From: Pirellulaceae bacterium
GTDB taxonomy: Bacteria > Planctomycetota > Planctomycetia > Pirellulales > Pirellulaceae
Reading direction: 5' to 3'
Length of the DNA stretch: 36,174 bases
Assembly (NCBI GenBank): GCA_030748485.1
Contig: JASMLW010000300.1
Coordinates: forward strand, 1-36,174
Part shown: positions 23,796 to 32,725 of the stretch, piece by piece
Layout of the letters: each line of letters opens with the position of its first letter
Position numbering within the stretch: the stretch's first letter is position 1
Made by a program: the position numbers and the translations under genes
The notes under the pieces: model-generated
The model's database searches: none
Seen by the model: the letters and a program-made list of their open reading frames with translations, nothing else
What the model was told of the DNA's origin: nothing

Positions 23796-24920
23796 ATGAC
23801 GGATCCGCTCGAGGTGCGCCGAATTACCGAAACGGATGAGCTGTTCGCCATAGCGCCCGCCTGGAATGAACTGGCCGGCGGGGTCTTCTTTCGCCGCGCG
23901 GAGTGGTTGCAGACGTGGTGGGGTCATTACCGTCGCCCTGAACGACAGCTCTACGCGGTCGGCGTTTGGCGCGGCGAGCAGTTGGTGGGCGTAGCCCCCT
24001 GGATGCTCGAGTCGGCCGCCGGTGGGAGAACGATTCGGTGGCTCGGGTCCGGAGACGTCTGCTCCGATTACTTGACAGTGCTGTGCCGGCCCGCGGACGA
24101 GACGTCCGTTGTCGATGCACTGAGCGACTGGTTGTTCGTGGCGTCTACATCGGCAGACGACCGTTGGACCCTGCTCGATCTCGAGTCGGTCTGGCAAGAC
24201 GACTCGGCGATCGCTCGTCTGAAAGACAAGTTGGACGACCGCGGCTGTTCGGTGAGCGAGCGGTCCACGATGAGTTGCTGGCGGATTACGTTGCCGTCGA
24301 CGTGGGAAGAGTACATGTCGCGACTCTCGAAATCCCACCGCAAGCAAGTACGGCGCATCGAACGCCGCACGCTGCCGCGCCACGAAACACAATTGCGACG
24401 TGTCAGCAATCTGAAAGAACTCGAGCCCGCGATGGAGATCTTGATTCGCCTCCACCAGAAACGGTGGCTGGCGTTGGGCGAGCCGGGTTGTTTTGGTCGA
24501 GAGAGTTTCGAACCCTTCCTTCGCGAAGCGGCTCAACGGTTTTGCGAGATGGGCGACTTGGATCTCGTGTGGCTCGAAGAGTCGGGGCGGCCGGTCGCAG
24601 CACAGATCGCCTTTCTCAGTGAGTCGACCTGTTTCGTGTTTCAAAGTGGTATTGATCCCGATTTCCAGGACTATTCGCCCGGACACGTGATCCACGTGCT
24701 CACGATGCAGCGGGCGATTGAGTCGGGCCGCCGCTACTTCGATTTCCTACGAGGCGATGAACCGTACAAGTTGCATTGGCGAGCTGACCCGTTGTCGTGC
24801 GTCAACCTGCGAATTGCGCCGCCGCTCGCTGTCGCTCAGATTCGCAATGGGATGTGGTTGGCCCAGGATGTCGTCCGCCGCGCCGTGAAGGACGGGCTGC
24901 GGTGGAGCGGGCTTCGCTAG
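23796..24920 (+). CDS. FemAB/CelD-like acyltransferase (GNAT_6)
   Basis: A 374-residue protein. ATG 23796 is preferred to the upstream TTG/ATG candidates, since the longer frame opens into divergent intergenic DNA; the ribosome site is weak. The protein begins with 'VRRITETDEL...PAWNELAGG.FFRRAEWLQTWW', then residues about 190-330 show the Acetyltransf_6 (BioF2/CelD/BcsL) core: 'RLSKSHRKQVRRIERR', 'LHQKRWLALGEPG', 'VWLEESGRPVAAQIAF' and 'HVLTMQRAIESGRRYFDFLRGDEPYKLHW'. Related proteins transfer acyl groups to sugars or peptides during surface polymer assembly. It is followed after 26 nt by the deacetylase, so they are one operon. Confidence 0.87.
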   Translation: MTDPLEVRRITETDELFAIAPAWNELAGGVFFRRAEWLQTWWGHYRRPERQLYAVGVWRGEQLVGVAPWMLESAAGGRTIRWLGSGDVCSDYLTVLCRPADETSVVDALSDWLFVASTSADDRWTLLDLESVWQDDSAIARLKDKLDDRGCSVSERSTMSCWRITLPSTWEEYMSRLSKSHRKQVRRIERRTLPRHETQLRRVSNLKELEPAMEILIRLHQKRWLALGEPGCFGRESFEPFLREAAQRFCEMGDLDLVWLEESGRPVAAQIAFLSESTCFVFQSGIDPDFQDYSPGHVIHVLTMQRAIESGRRYFDFLRGDEPYKLHWRADPLSCVNLRIAPPLAVAQIRNGMWLAQDVVRRAVKDGLRWSGLR

Positions 24921-24946
24921 TCCAAGCCGACGAGAGGAATAGACCC

Positions 24947-25876
24947 ATGACATTTCACCTCCCGCTGTGGAAACGGCTAGGTCTGCATGTCTACTACCAG
25001 GCGACACTCCCTCACCGATCCGCGTGGATGCGGCAGGCGCGCCGCGTAAATCGCGTTCCCGTCGTGGTCTTGTTCTACCATCGGGTGGCCGACTCGCACT
25101 CGAATCCATGGACCATCGACTGCGCGGGATTCTCGCGTCATCTGCGTTGGTTGAAGAAGCACTACGAATTGATTTCGCTGGCGGAAGTGCAGCGCCGCGT
25201 GCGAGACGGCAACGACCGCCCGGCGGTGAGCATCACGTTTGACGACGGCTACTCCGAGAACTGCGACTTCGCGTTGCCGCTGTTGATTCGCGAGCAAGTT
25301 CCGTGCACTTATTTTGTGACCACCGACAACATCCTCAGCGGCTCGCCGTTTCCCCACGACGTGGCGTTGCGGCAGCCGCTGCCGGTCAACACGGTTGAGC
25401 AACTGCGTACATTGGCGGCGGCGGGCGTCGACATCGGTTGCCACACGCGGACCCACGCCGATCTAGGCAAGCTGTCCGATCATCGAGCGCTGCGCGACGA
25501 GATCGTTTCATCGCGCGACGAACTGTCCGCTGCGATCGGCGCGCCCGTTCGCTACTTCGCGTTCCCCTACGGGCTGCACGCCAACCTGAACGAGGACGCC
25601 TGCCAGATCGCTCGTGAGGCCGGCTACGAAGGGATCTGTTCCGCGTACGGAGGAGCTAACACTCCCGGCGACGACGCATTTCATCTGCAGCGAATGCACG
25701 GCGACCCGGATCTGATCCGCCTCAAGAACAACGTGACTCTCGATCCGCGCAAACGCCACACCGAGCGTTTCCAGATCAACTCCGCCCCCACAACAAACGG
25801 CGGCGCTGTCGCCGCAACCGCGTTGGATTCAGCCGTGTCGTGCGAACAGCCAAAGCCAGAGGAAATTTCCGGGTGA
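24947..25876 (+). CDS. Polysaccharide deacetylase (NodB/CE4 family)
   Basis: A 309-residue enzyme. ATG 24947 is well supported by GAGAGGAA 8 nt upstream. The NodB homology motifs are present: 'ITFDDGY' (catalytic base Asp and metal Asp), 'HTRTH' (metal His residues) and 'RYFAFPYG'. The first 50 residues are basic and hydrophobic, perhaps a membrane-proximal region rather than a cleaved signal. It should remove N-acetyl groups from a glycan, most likely the one made by this cluster. The last 40 residues are a polar tail. The stop overlaps the next start as TGATG. Confidence 0.93.
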   Translation: MTFHLPLWKRLGLHVYYQATLPHRSAWMRQARRVNRVPVVVLFYHRVADSHSNPWTIDCAGFSRHLRWLKKHYELISLAEVQRRVRDGNDRPAVSITFDDGYSENCDFALPLLIREQVPCTYFVTTDNILSGSPFPHDVALRQPLPVNTVEQLRTLAAAGVDIGCHTRTHADLGKLSDHRALRDEIVSSRDELSAAIGAPVRYFAFPYGLHANLNEDACQIAREAGYEGICSAYGGANTPGDDAFHLQRMHGDPDLIRLKNNVTLDPRKRHTERFQINSAPTTNGGAVAATALDSAVSCEQPKPEEISG

Positions 25877-27442
25877 TGGAGAGCTCGGCGGACAACGATC
25901 GCGCGATGACCGACAAGCCGCAGCGGTCGACGCTGCGCGCTCAGACGCTGATGTCGGGAGTGGCTGTACTGATCGCGTTGACTGGGCTGCAGAAGATCGT
26001 CGGCTTCGGCCGCAACCTGGCGTTTTGCCGCTGGTTGGAACCGGCCGAACTCGGCCGTTGGGAGCTCGCCTTCAGCTTCCTCATGCTGGCGGCTCCTTTG
26101 GCGGTGGCCGGACTGCCCGGGGCGTTCGCCCGCTACCTCGAACACTTCCGCCAACGTGGACAACTCCGCGGCTTCATCTGGCGAGTAACGAAGTGGTCGT
26201 CCGCTTCGGCGCTGGCCGCGATCGTCGTGCTGTTCGCCGCGCCGTCCGCGGTCGCTTGGTTCGTGTTTGAGGACACGGAGCAACTCGAACTCGCGCGGTG
26301 GATCGCCGGCGGACTAGTCGCTGTCATCTTATTCAATTACTTACTCGAGCTGCTTGAGTCGCTGCGTCAGCCGCGGCTGGTGACCTGGATGCGATTCATC
26401 CACAGCGTCATGTTCACCGTCTTTTCTGTCAGCCTGTTGTTCGCCTGGCGTACGTCGGCGGCGAGTATCGTCATCGGGTACGCCGCCGCGGCGGTCGTCG
26501 CCAGTGCGCTGGGGGCGAGCCGTCTCTACGGTGTTTTCGGCGAGTACGCTGAAGACGCCGAAGACGCTGCACCGACAGTCGCGGCGAGCATGTGGAGCAA
26601 GATTCTCCCGGCGGCCGGCAGCATTTGGTGCATCAACCTGCTGTTCAATCTGTTTGATGTGGCCGATCGTTGGATGATCGTCCACTTCGCCGCCGACGGA
26701 GCAGAACAAGGCGCGGCGCTGGTCGGGCAATACTACAGCAGCCGCGCCGTGCCGATGCTGTTCGCCGGAGTTGTCGTGACGTTCGGCGGCATGTTGTTGC
26801 CGTACCTCAGCGCGGATTGGGAGGCCGGACTCAGACAAGCGGCGAGCAACCGGCTGAGGTTGGCGTTGAAAGTGGTCGCCGTGGCGCAGACGTTCGCCGG
26901 TGCGATCGTACTCGCCGTCGCACCGTGGCTCTTTCACGGACTACTGGCCGGCAAGTACGGCATTGGCCTGGAGGCGCTGCCGTGGACGTTGGTCTACTGC
27001 GGCTGGTTTGGACTGATGACGGTGGCGCAAAACTATTTGTGGTGCGCTGAACGCACGCGCTGGATCAGCGCCGCGATGATCGCCGGGCTGGTCGCCAATG
27101 TGACACTCAACTGCCTCCTCTTGCCGCGACTCGGTCTCGAGGGAGCAGTGATCGCGACGGCCGTCGGCAACTTGATCGCGCTCGCCCTGACGATCGCCTT
27201 CAGTCACCGCCATGGCATGCCCGTGGATCGTGGCCTCGCCACGGCCGCCGCACTGCCTGTGCTGCCTGCTCGCCGGACCCGCCATCGCGTGCACCGCGCT
27301 GCTGGGAGTGTTGGTCGTCGCGCTGCGGCGAGGTTGGTTGCTGAGTGACTTTGAACGAACCGAAATCTCCAGCCTGCTGAATCGAGTCGGCGGCCGCTGG
27401 CACACGCTGCGCGAGGGACGCGAGGGGCAGGCTCTCGGCTAG
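25876..27442 (+). CDS. Wzx-type polysaccharide flippase, with a frameshift near its 3' end
   Basis: A membrane protein with about 13-14 helices, expected to flip lipid-linked oligosaccharide across the cytoplasmic membrane (MATE/MOP superfamily). Start ATG 25876 overlaps the deacetylase stop as TGATG, so translation is coupled; GAGGAA lies 12 nt upstream. In the literal frame the sequence ends at 27348 with 'LPARRTRHRVHRAAGSVGRRAAARLVAE', which is polar and unlike a flippase end. Removing one C at about 27265-27266 joins it to a frame that continues 'LLAGPAIACTALLGVLVVALRRGWLL' like hydrophobic sequence and a cytoplasmic tail, ending at 27442. So the sequence holds one extra base here: an assembly or read error, or a real frameshift. 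The GT4 gene starts 85 bp downstream. Confidence 0.8.
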
Positions 27443-27527
27443 TACCTGGGCGAGAGCCGAATCGAGACTTTGTAATACGCTTTACGACTGACTGAAGATT
27501 GCGAAAGAGAAGCTGGGAGACAAGAAA

Positions 27528-28754
27528 ATGACGAGACGCGACTTAGCACCCATTGAAGATCGTGGACCGCTGCGAGTGATGTTCACGATCTGCAGCATGC
27601 CGGTCGGCGGAGCCGAGAAACTGCTGGTCGAGTTGATTCGGGGTCTCGATCGCTCGCGCATCGAACCAGAATTGTGTTGCCTGAAGGACCTTGGTCCGCT
27701 CGGCGAATCTTTGTCGCGTGAGATCCCGGTCCACAGTTGGTTGTGGAAAAACAAGTACGACTTCACGATCCTGTTTCGCATGATGAAACTGTTCGCGCAA
27801 CGCCGTATGGACGGAGTTGTCACGGTTGGTGCGGGCGACAAGATGTTTTGGGGAAGGCTGGCCGCGTGGCGATTGCAATTGCCTTGCATCGTTTCGGCTG
27901 TGCATTCGACTGGCTGGCCGGACACGATCGAGCGGGCCAACCGTTGGTTGACGCCGATGACTGACGCATTCGTCGGCGTCGCCGATCGACACGGCCGGTA
28001 CCTCGTCGAGCAGGAGTCATTTCCGCCGGAGAAGGTCCGCGTCATTCCGAACGGTGTCGACACCGATCGTTTTCGTCCCTCCACCGTCCATCGCGCCGAC
28101 GTCCGCAACCACTACGGTTGGCACGCCGACGATCCCGTCTGCGGCGTGGTCGCCGCGCTGCGGCCCGAGAAGAACGTCGAGCTGTTTTTGCGCACGGCCG
28201 CGCAAGTGCGCCAAGACCTGCCGCGGTTGAAATGCTTGATCGTTGGCGATGGACCCGAGCGTGAGAAACTGGAGCAGTTGGTCGGCGAGTTGGAGCTTCA
28301 GGGCGCCGTGCAATTCACGGGGATGCGGTCCGACATTCCTCGTCTGGTCGCCGCCATGGATCTGTTCTCGCTCACCTCGCACAACGAAGCCAACCCGGTC
28401 TCGATCCTTGAAGCGATGTCGTGCGGCGTACCGATTGTGGCGACCGATGTCGGATCAATTTCCGAGGTGGTGTCGCAAGGCGTGTCGGGATTTGTGGCTC
28501 CCGCTGGAGACGGCCAGGCGCTGGCCGCACACTGGCGAAACATCCTGGCGGAACGACGAGTCAGCCGGCAATTGGGCCGCGTCGGCCGCGACCTGGTTGT
28601 CAAACAGTGGTCGCTGCAACGGATGGTGCGAGGCTATGAAGACTTGTTAACGGAGATTTACAACAGCAAGGTCGATTCCGGCAAGCGAGATCGTCTGCGG
28701 CCCGAGCCCGCGGCGGCTCCCGCCCAAGAGCCGGAACTGGTAGGAGCCGGCTAA
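27528..28754 (+). CDS. Glycosyltransferase family 4
   Basis: A 408-residue GT-B fold glycosyltransferase. GGGAG lies 8 nt before ATG 27528. The N-terminal domain opens with 'VMFTICSMPVGGAEKLLVELIRGL', typical of GT4, and the C-terminal domain has the nucleotide-sugar binding pattern 'RPEKNVELFLRTAAQV', 'LIVGDGPEREKLEQL' and 'SHNEANPVSILEAMSCGVPIVATDVGSISEVV', with the E-x7-E style pair. The donor sugar is not decidable. The C-terminal 30 residues are a charged Pro/Ala/Glu-rich tail. It fits the cluster as a chain-extending enzyme. Confidence 0.93.
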   Translation: MTRRDLAPIEDRGPLRVMFTICSMPVGGAEKLLVELIRGLDRSRIEPELCCLKDLGPLGESLSREIPVHSWLWKNKYDFTILFRMMKLFAQRRMDGVVTVGAGDKMFWGRLAAWRLQLPCIVSAVHSTGWPDTIERANRWLTPMTDAFVGVADRHGRYLVEQESFPPEKVRVIPNGVDTDRFRPSTVHRADVRNHYGWHADDPVCGVVAALRPEKNVELFLRTAAQVRQDLPRLKCLIVGDGPEREKLEQLVGELELQGAVQFTGMRSDIPRLVAAMDLFSLTSHNEANPVSILEAMSCGVPIVATDVGSISEVVSQGVSGFVAPAGDGQALAAHWRNILAERRVSRQLGRVGRDLVVKQWSLQRMVRGYEDLLTEIYNSKVDSGKRDRLRPEPAAAPAQEPELVGAG

Positions 28755-28772
28755 GCGACGGACACGCGAGGT

Positions 28773-28943
28773 CTACCGATCGAAGGCGGTGCGCGATACG
28801 ATTAAATCTTCAGCGGCTCGCGCGTCGCGTTGCTCATCCAAGACTTGGGGAATCCGATCTTGCTGGTCGATGCGGCGGCCGACGAGTCCGGGGGAGCGAT
28901 CATCGAGCGTCCATTTGCTGAATCGCAACATCTGTTTCGCCAT
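28773..28943 (-). CDS. Possible small protein, 56 residues
   Basis: A minus-strand frame from ATG 28943 to a TAG near 28773, 'MAKQMLRFSKWTLDDRSPGLVGRR...'. Codon use is GC-rich in the third position and the sequence is balanced in composition, both like a gene; AGGTGG lies about 10 nt upstream. No family is recognised. It sits between two plus-strand genes of the polysaccharide/lipid run, in the only gap larger than 200 bp there. It may be chance; kept as low confidence. Confidence 0.3.
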   Translation of the reverse strand: MAKQMLRFSKWTLDDRSPGLVGRRIDQQDRIPQVLDEQRDARAAEDLIVSRTAFDR

Positions 28944-28977
28944 TCTGTAGCGCCACCTGCTGGCCTGACGGGCAACC

Positions 28978-29583
28978 ATGAGGCTGACTGCGCACGGCTT
29001 AATCCTGCTCGCCAAGTTGCTCAGCGGCGCCAGTGTGCGGTGGGTCGACTGCCAGCCGGACACCTGCCAACGCGTTTACTTCGCGAACCACACAAGTCAT
29101 CTCGACGCTCTGGTCCTCTGGTCGTCGCTGCCAAAGAACGTCCGCGCGCTGACGCGACCGGTCGCGGCCAAGGACTATTGGGAGCGCGGTTGGGTCCGCC
29201 GCCACATCGCCTCCACCTTTAACGCCCTGCTGATCGACCGCCGGAATATCAAGGTCCATCGCAGCCCGGTCGAGATGATGATTCAGGAGATCGGCGACGT
29301 CCATTCGCTGATCGTTTTCCCCGAGGGCGGACGAGCAGTCGGCGAAGAGATGGGCGAATTCAAGAGCGGCCTGTATTATCTGAGTAAGAAGCGACCCGAT
29401 TTGGAACTCGTCCCCGTCTTCATCGATAATCTGAATCGCGTCCTGCCGCGGGGTGAGTTTATTCCGGTGCCGCTGCTTAGCTGCATCACTTTTGGTTCAC
29501 CAATCTGGTTAGAGTCGGGCGAACCGAAGACGGAGTTTCTCTCACGAGCTCGAGACGCTGTGCGAAAACTGAAAGAACTGTAA
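28978..29583 (+). CDS. Lysophospholipid acyltransferase family protein (PlsC-like)
   Basis: A 201-residue membrane-associated acyltransferase. The catalytic H-x4-D motif is 'NHTSHLD' (His38, Asp43), and the acceptor-binding motif is 'FPEGGR' at 114-119. A short hydrophobic N-terminus (residues 1-20) could anchor it. Family members add the second fatty acid to lysophosphatidic acid or acylate related lipids. At 201 residues it is on the short side but holds both motifs. The ribosome site is weak. It is followed by cdsA after 28 nt, a pairing that makes sense as consecutive steps: phosphatidate, then CDP-diacylglycerol. Confidence 0.87.
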   Translation: MRLTAHGLILLAKLLSGASVRWVDCQPDTCQRVYFANHTSHLDALVLWSSLPKNVRALTRPVAAKDYWERGWVRRHIASTFNALLIDRRNIKVHRSPVEMMIQEIGDVHSLIVFPEGGRAVGEEMGEFKSGLYYLSKKRPDLELVPVFIDNLNRVLPRGEFIPVPLLSCITFGSPIWLESGEPKTEFLSRARDAVRKLKEL

Positions 29584-29611
29584 CCGCCATTCTCGAAAGA
29601 AGTGTTTCCTC

Positions 29612-30721
29612 TTGTCGTTTTCTCCCCCGCTCGCCGCACTGTCCATCGCAGCCAAGACGAACATCTTGTTCGGTGTCGTCCTAGGCGTGCTGGCGGCCTG
29701 CTATGTGGTCAGCCGTCTGCTGAGAAAACAACCTGAAGGAACGGTCAATCCGGCGATCGTGCGAACATTCCACCACCGCATCGGCGCCTGGTGGTTGATG
29801 TACGCCATTCTGATCGCGTCGTTCCAGCTGGGTTTTTACGCCACGCTGTTCTTGTTCGGCGGAATCTCGTTCTGGGCGTTGCGCGAGTTCATCACGATGA
29901 CACCGACACGGCGCGGAGATCATCGCGCGCTGTTCTGGGTGTTCTTCATCATCACTCCCGGCCAATACATTCTGGTCGGATTGGGCCAATCGTTCTACCA
30001 CTTCTTCAGCATCGCGATTCCCGTTTACGCCTCGCTCCTGATCCCCGCTCGCATCGCCGTCTCCGGCGACCCGAAGAGATTCTTGGAGCGGTCCGCGAAA
30101 ATTCAATTTGGCTTGCTGATCTGCGTCTATGCGTTGAGTTACGCGCCTGCTCTGCTCACGCTGCCTCTCAAGCAACCCGCCGGCGCTACGCGAGCTGCGA
30201 CGGTGCAATCGTCCGTCGACGGAACGACCGACGCGAAGTCGCCGGATGGAAATGAGAACGGCGCGACTTCAAGTCAAACTGCCGCCGCGCCCGCCGCGAA
30301 GCGAGCCATCGCGGCGTCCGGAAACCACGGACTGCTGTTCTATTTCATTCTCATGGTTCAACTGAGTGAAGTGTTGCAGTTCGCGTGGGGTAAGCTGCTC
30401 GGGCAGAACGTTATTGCGCCATCGATCAACGGCAGCCGCACGTGGGAGGGATTCATCGGCGGCGTGGTGAGCACCGCGTTGTTGGGCATTCTGTTTAGTT
30501 GGGTGACGCCGTTCGGCGTTTGGGAGGCGGCGTGTATGTCGGCCGTGATCGCCGTGATGGGCTTCGCCGGCGGCATGACCATGTCGGCCATCAAACGCGA
30601 TCGCGGAGTTACCGACTACGGGACGCTCGTCGAAGGTCACGCCGGCGTGCTCGACCGACTCGACTCAATCTGCTTCGCCGCGCCCGTCTTCTACCATCTC
30701 ACTCGGCAGTTCTTTACGTAG
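29612..30721 (+). CDS. cdsA: Phosphatidate cytidylyltransferase
   Basis: A 369-residue integral membrane enzyme that makes CDP-diacylglycerol from phosphatidate and CTP. The family signature is complete near the C-terminus: 'SAIKRDRGVTDYG' followed by 'EGHAGVLDRLDS', and 'GKLLGQNVIAPSINGSRTWEG' precedes it. The membrane part has about eight helices. An insertion of some 55 residues rich in Ala, Ser, Thr and Asn (about 190-240) has low complexity and lies between helices. The start is TTG 29612; GAAAGAAG lies about 9-11 nt upstream, and no in-frame ATG precedes it. The family usually has about 280-330 residues, so the insert explains the extra length. Confidence 0.93.
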   Translation: MSFSPPLAALSIAAKTNILFGVVLGVLAACYVVSRLLRKQPEGTVNPAIVRTFHHRIGAWWLMYAILIASFQLGFYATLFLFGGISFWALREFITMTPTRRGDHRALFWVFFIITPGQYILVGLGQSFYHFFSIAIPVYASLLIPARIAVSGDPKRFLERSAKIQFGLLICVYALSYAPALLTLPLKQPAGATRAATVQSSVDGTTDAKSPDGNENGATSSQTAAAPAAKRAIAASGNHGLLFYFILMVQLSEVLQFAWGKLLGQNVIAPSINGSRTWEGFIGGVVSTALLGILFSWVTPFGVWEAACMSAVIAVMGFAGGMTMSAIKRDRGVTDYGTLVEGHAGVLDRLDSICFAAPVFYHLTRQFFT

Positions 30722-30728
30722 AGTAGGA

Positions 30729-30771
30729 GGCGTTCGTAGTGGGACGGCGTTCGTAGTGGGAGGCGTTCCAC
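30729..30771. terminator. Short direct repeat and hairpin after cdsA
   Basis: GGCGTTCGTAGTGGGA occurs at 30729-30744 and again at 30746-30761, followed by a partial third copy. The end forms a hairpin, AGTGGGA (about 30755-30761) against TTCCACT (30766-30772), with one mismatch and a short loop; a TTTT follows at 30781-30784. It lies in the 54-bp gap between converging cdsA and the peptidase gene, so it may end transcription of cdsA. Confidence 0.5.
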
Positions 30772-30775
30772 TGCC

Positions 30776-32089
30776 TCACTTTTCGTCGTCGAGCAGCGGT
30801 GGCGCGCTGCGATTGGTTTGCCACTCCAAAATGATTTCGCGACCCTGGGCGATTGGTTTGGGGCGTTCCATTTCGACCGGTAGAGTTGCGGCGAGCGAAG
30901 CTGATCGCTCGGATTGCTCACCGCCGCCCTCGTCCGGCTTTCGATCGTGCTCGCGTTGTAAGTCGAGCCGGCGGCGGCGAGCCAAGTGCGCGCGACGCAG
31001 ATAATAGCTCGAGGTCGTCGCGGTCGTGGCCTGTGGCGGAGTGCGATTCGAATTCGTGTCCAACTCCTGTACGCGATCCTTCCCCCGGTTCTCCAATCCG
31101 CCACGATCGGCGAGCGGCGCCGCCGCTTGACGTTGGAACACCGACAGAGCCTTTTGGTTGATCGCCGCGTTGACGACGCTAACTCGGTCTTGCTGCGCAA
31201 GTGACGCCGACGCCGGTTGAACTCGATCGTCGCGTGCGACTGTCCTGGCGGCGGGTTCCTCGTCCGTTGCGGCGACCGCCGGACGGTTCGGGTAGACGCG
31301 CTGGGCCAGGGGAGCCGGACTGCCGTCCTTCAACCACTGCACCCACGACAGTTGCAAGTCGGACAGGTCTTCGTAGTTGTAATACGACTCGGTCGCTTCC
31401 GACCACCGGTGAGTCTTCATGCCCTCGCCGATGTAGCGAATGAACTTCTGCTTGCCGCCTTGAGCCAACAGGAATTGAGTCAGCGAATGACCCTGTGCGT
31501 ACAGCGGCAGGATGTCGCGCGGATAGCTGCGCATGGCGAACATGCGGTTGAAAGGTATTCCCTTCTCGTGCGTCAGGAATCGCAACAGTAGCTTGTACTG
31601 TTTCTGCCGCTCGCTCTCGTGCTCGACCACCGTGCACGCTCCCTCGTCCGCCCAGCGCGGCAGCGGTTGACCGAAATGAGTGGCGAACACCGTGTGCGTG
31701 ATCTCGTGAGGCAGCACGCTGTCCAAGATTCGTTCCGGCGTGCCGTTGACTTCCATCTCCCAATCGTGCGGCTCGCGGTGGCTGTTGAAACGAAATGTCG
31801 TGACGCCGCTGGCCGGCTTGCGACGCCCGTCGTTCACGTAGATCGGACAGACGTCGCGCCACGGCGGCAGCTCTTTGCCGAGCCATTCGAGAGCCAGCTC
31901 GCGACGGTATTGCTCAGCCATCTCGCCGACTTGCGTCCCCAACGCGGCTGTCCGCGCGAAGATGATGAAGTTCTCCGTGCGATGGCCTCGCCGTTGTTGA
32001 CCGCGCGCCAGAGTTTGGCCGTGCGTTAGAGTTGCTGAGAGCGAGAGAACAAATGCCGTAGCTGCGGCGCAGCGCCGTAAAGCGTCCAT
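30776..32089 (-). CDS. Secreted zinc metallopeptidase (gluzincin, HExxH)
   Basis: A 437-residue protein. ATG 32089 is chosen because GGAG lies 10 nt upstream and a clear signal peptide follows (about residues 1-24); a longer frame to 32179 lacks both. The zinc site is His128-Glu129-Ile-Thr-His132 within 'LPHEITHTVFATHF', and the third ligand is Glu149 in 'LPRWADEGAC', the gluzincin arrangement. This resembles the planctomycete peptidase family of the MA clan often labelled DUF1570-like. Residues about 270-437 are low-complexity, rich in Arg, Gln, Ser, Ala and Glu, without a domain; a coiled coil is possible. Probable role: cleavage of an extracytoplasmic protein; no substrate is apparent. The gene lies downstream of mutT on the same strand, 252 bp away. 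Confidence 0.85.
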   Translation of the reverse strand: MDALRRCAAATAFVLSLSATLTHGQTLARGQQRRGHRTENFIIFARTAALGTQVGEMAEQYRRELALEWLGKELPPWRDVCPIYVNDGRRKPASGVTTFRFNSHREPHDWEMEVNGTPERILDSVLPHEITHTVFATHFGQPLPRWADEGACTVVEHESERQKQYKLLLRFLTHEKGIPFNRMFAMRSYPRDILPLYAQGHSLTQFLLAQGGKQKFIRYIGEGMKTHRWSEATESYYNYEDLSDLQLSWVQWLKDGSPAPLAQRVYPNRPAVAATDEEPAARTVARDDRVQPASASLAQQDRVSVVNAAINQKALSVFQRQAAAPLADRGGLENRGKDRVQELDTNSNRTPPQATTATTSSYYLRRAHLARRRRLDLQREHDRKPDEGGGEQSERSASLAATLPVEMERPKPIAQGREIILEWQTNRSAPPLLDDEK

Positions 32090-32284
32090 GCTTCGCGGTC
32101 TCCATGCGGATTCCAGGTCGAGCGACCGCCTCCATACGGCCGCTGGGCTCAGCCCGTGCAAATGCAAACGCCAAGCCAATCAAACACAGTTCTGCGACGT
32201 CGCTTGTTTTGTTGAGTTAGCGTCGCATCGGCGGGTTGCGAACGCCCATTTCACGTCGAAGCCTGTGTAAGATTTTCATAACCT

Positions 32285-32300
32285 AACCGACCCGTCGGTT
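32285..32300. terminator. Short perfect inverted repeat downstream of mutT
   Basis: AACCGA (32285-32290) and TCGGTT (32295-32300) form a perfect 6-bp inverted repeat with a 4-nt loop, about 42 nt after the mutT stop. No T run follows on the minus strand, so it may be an operator or a weak terminator of the fabI-mutT unit. Confidence 0.35.
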
Positions 32301-32341
32301 TTCACCTAGAGAAGAATTGGCGAGTGTCAATTCGCTGTGAA

Positions 32342-32725
32342 TCACTCTGACAGCAGCGCTAGCAGGCGCCGGTTGCCGGACGGGAAGTTGCACGTTGCCA
32401 GTTGGGAGCGGGGCACCCACTGGAACGGACCCGACGGCTGCTGGCCGGGCGCGATCGGTTCGCAGGACAGAAAGTGCAACTCGACGACGTCGTGATCGTA
32501 GGTGTGAGTTTCCGTCAGCAGTTCGCGGACGACGTCGACCTGCAATCCGGACTCTTCCCGGCACTCGCGCGCGGCCGCCTCCGCGGGCGTTTCGCCGTCC
32601 TCGATCTTGCCGCCGGGAAACTCGTGCAAACCGGCCAGCTTTTGGTTGTCGGATCTCCGTCCAACCAGAAATGCTCCCTCCCATTCGACAACCGCGATCG
32701 CGATCCGAGTGGGAGACGCGCTCAT
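32342..32725 (-). CDS. MutT-type Nudix hydrolase
   Basis: A 127-residue cytoplasmic Nudix enzyme with a complete Nudix box, 'GGKIEDGETPAEAAARECREESGL' (G-x5-E-x7-REUxEExGU), at about residues 38-61. The N-terminal 'IAIAVVEWEGAFLVGRR' strand and a C-terminal strand 'FQWVPRSQL' are as in (d)NTP pyrophosphohydrolases of the MutT/CTP type. Family members sanitise oxidised nucleotides such as 8-oxo-dGTP; other (d)NTP substrates are also possible. The start (ATG 32725) overlaps the fabI stop by 4 bp (ATGA), so the two genes are translationally coupled. Confidence 0.9.
   Translation of the reverse strand: MSASPTRIAIAVVEWEGAFLVGRRSDNQKLAGLHEFPGGKIEDGETPAEAAARECREESGLQVDVVRELLTETHTYDHDVVELHFLSCEPIAPGQQPSGPFQWVPRSQLATCNFPSGNRRLLALLSE

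Noticed and set aside
23700..24695. Long minus-strand frame opposite the acyltransferase
   Set aside because: The plus-strand frame has clear family motifs; the minus frame has none.
26341..26937. Minus-strand frame opposite the flippase
   Set aside because: Arg/Gln-rich shadow of a membrane protein, without start signal or domain.
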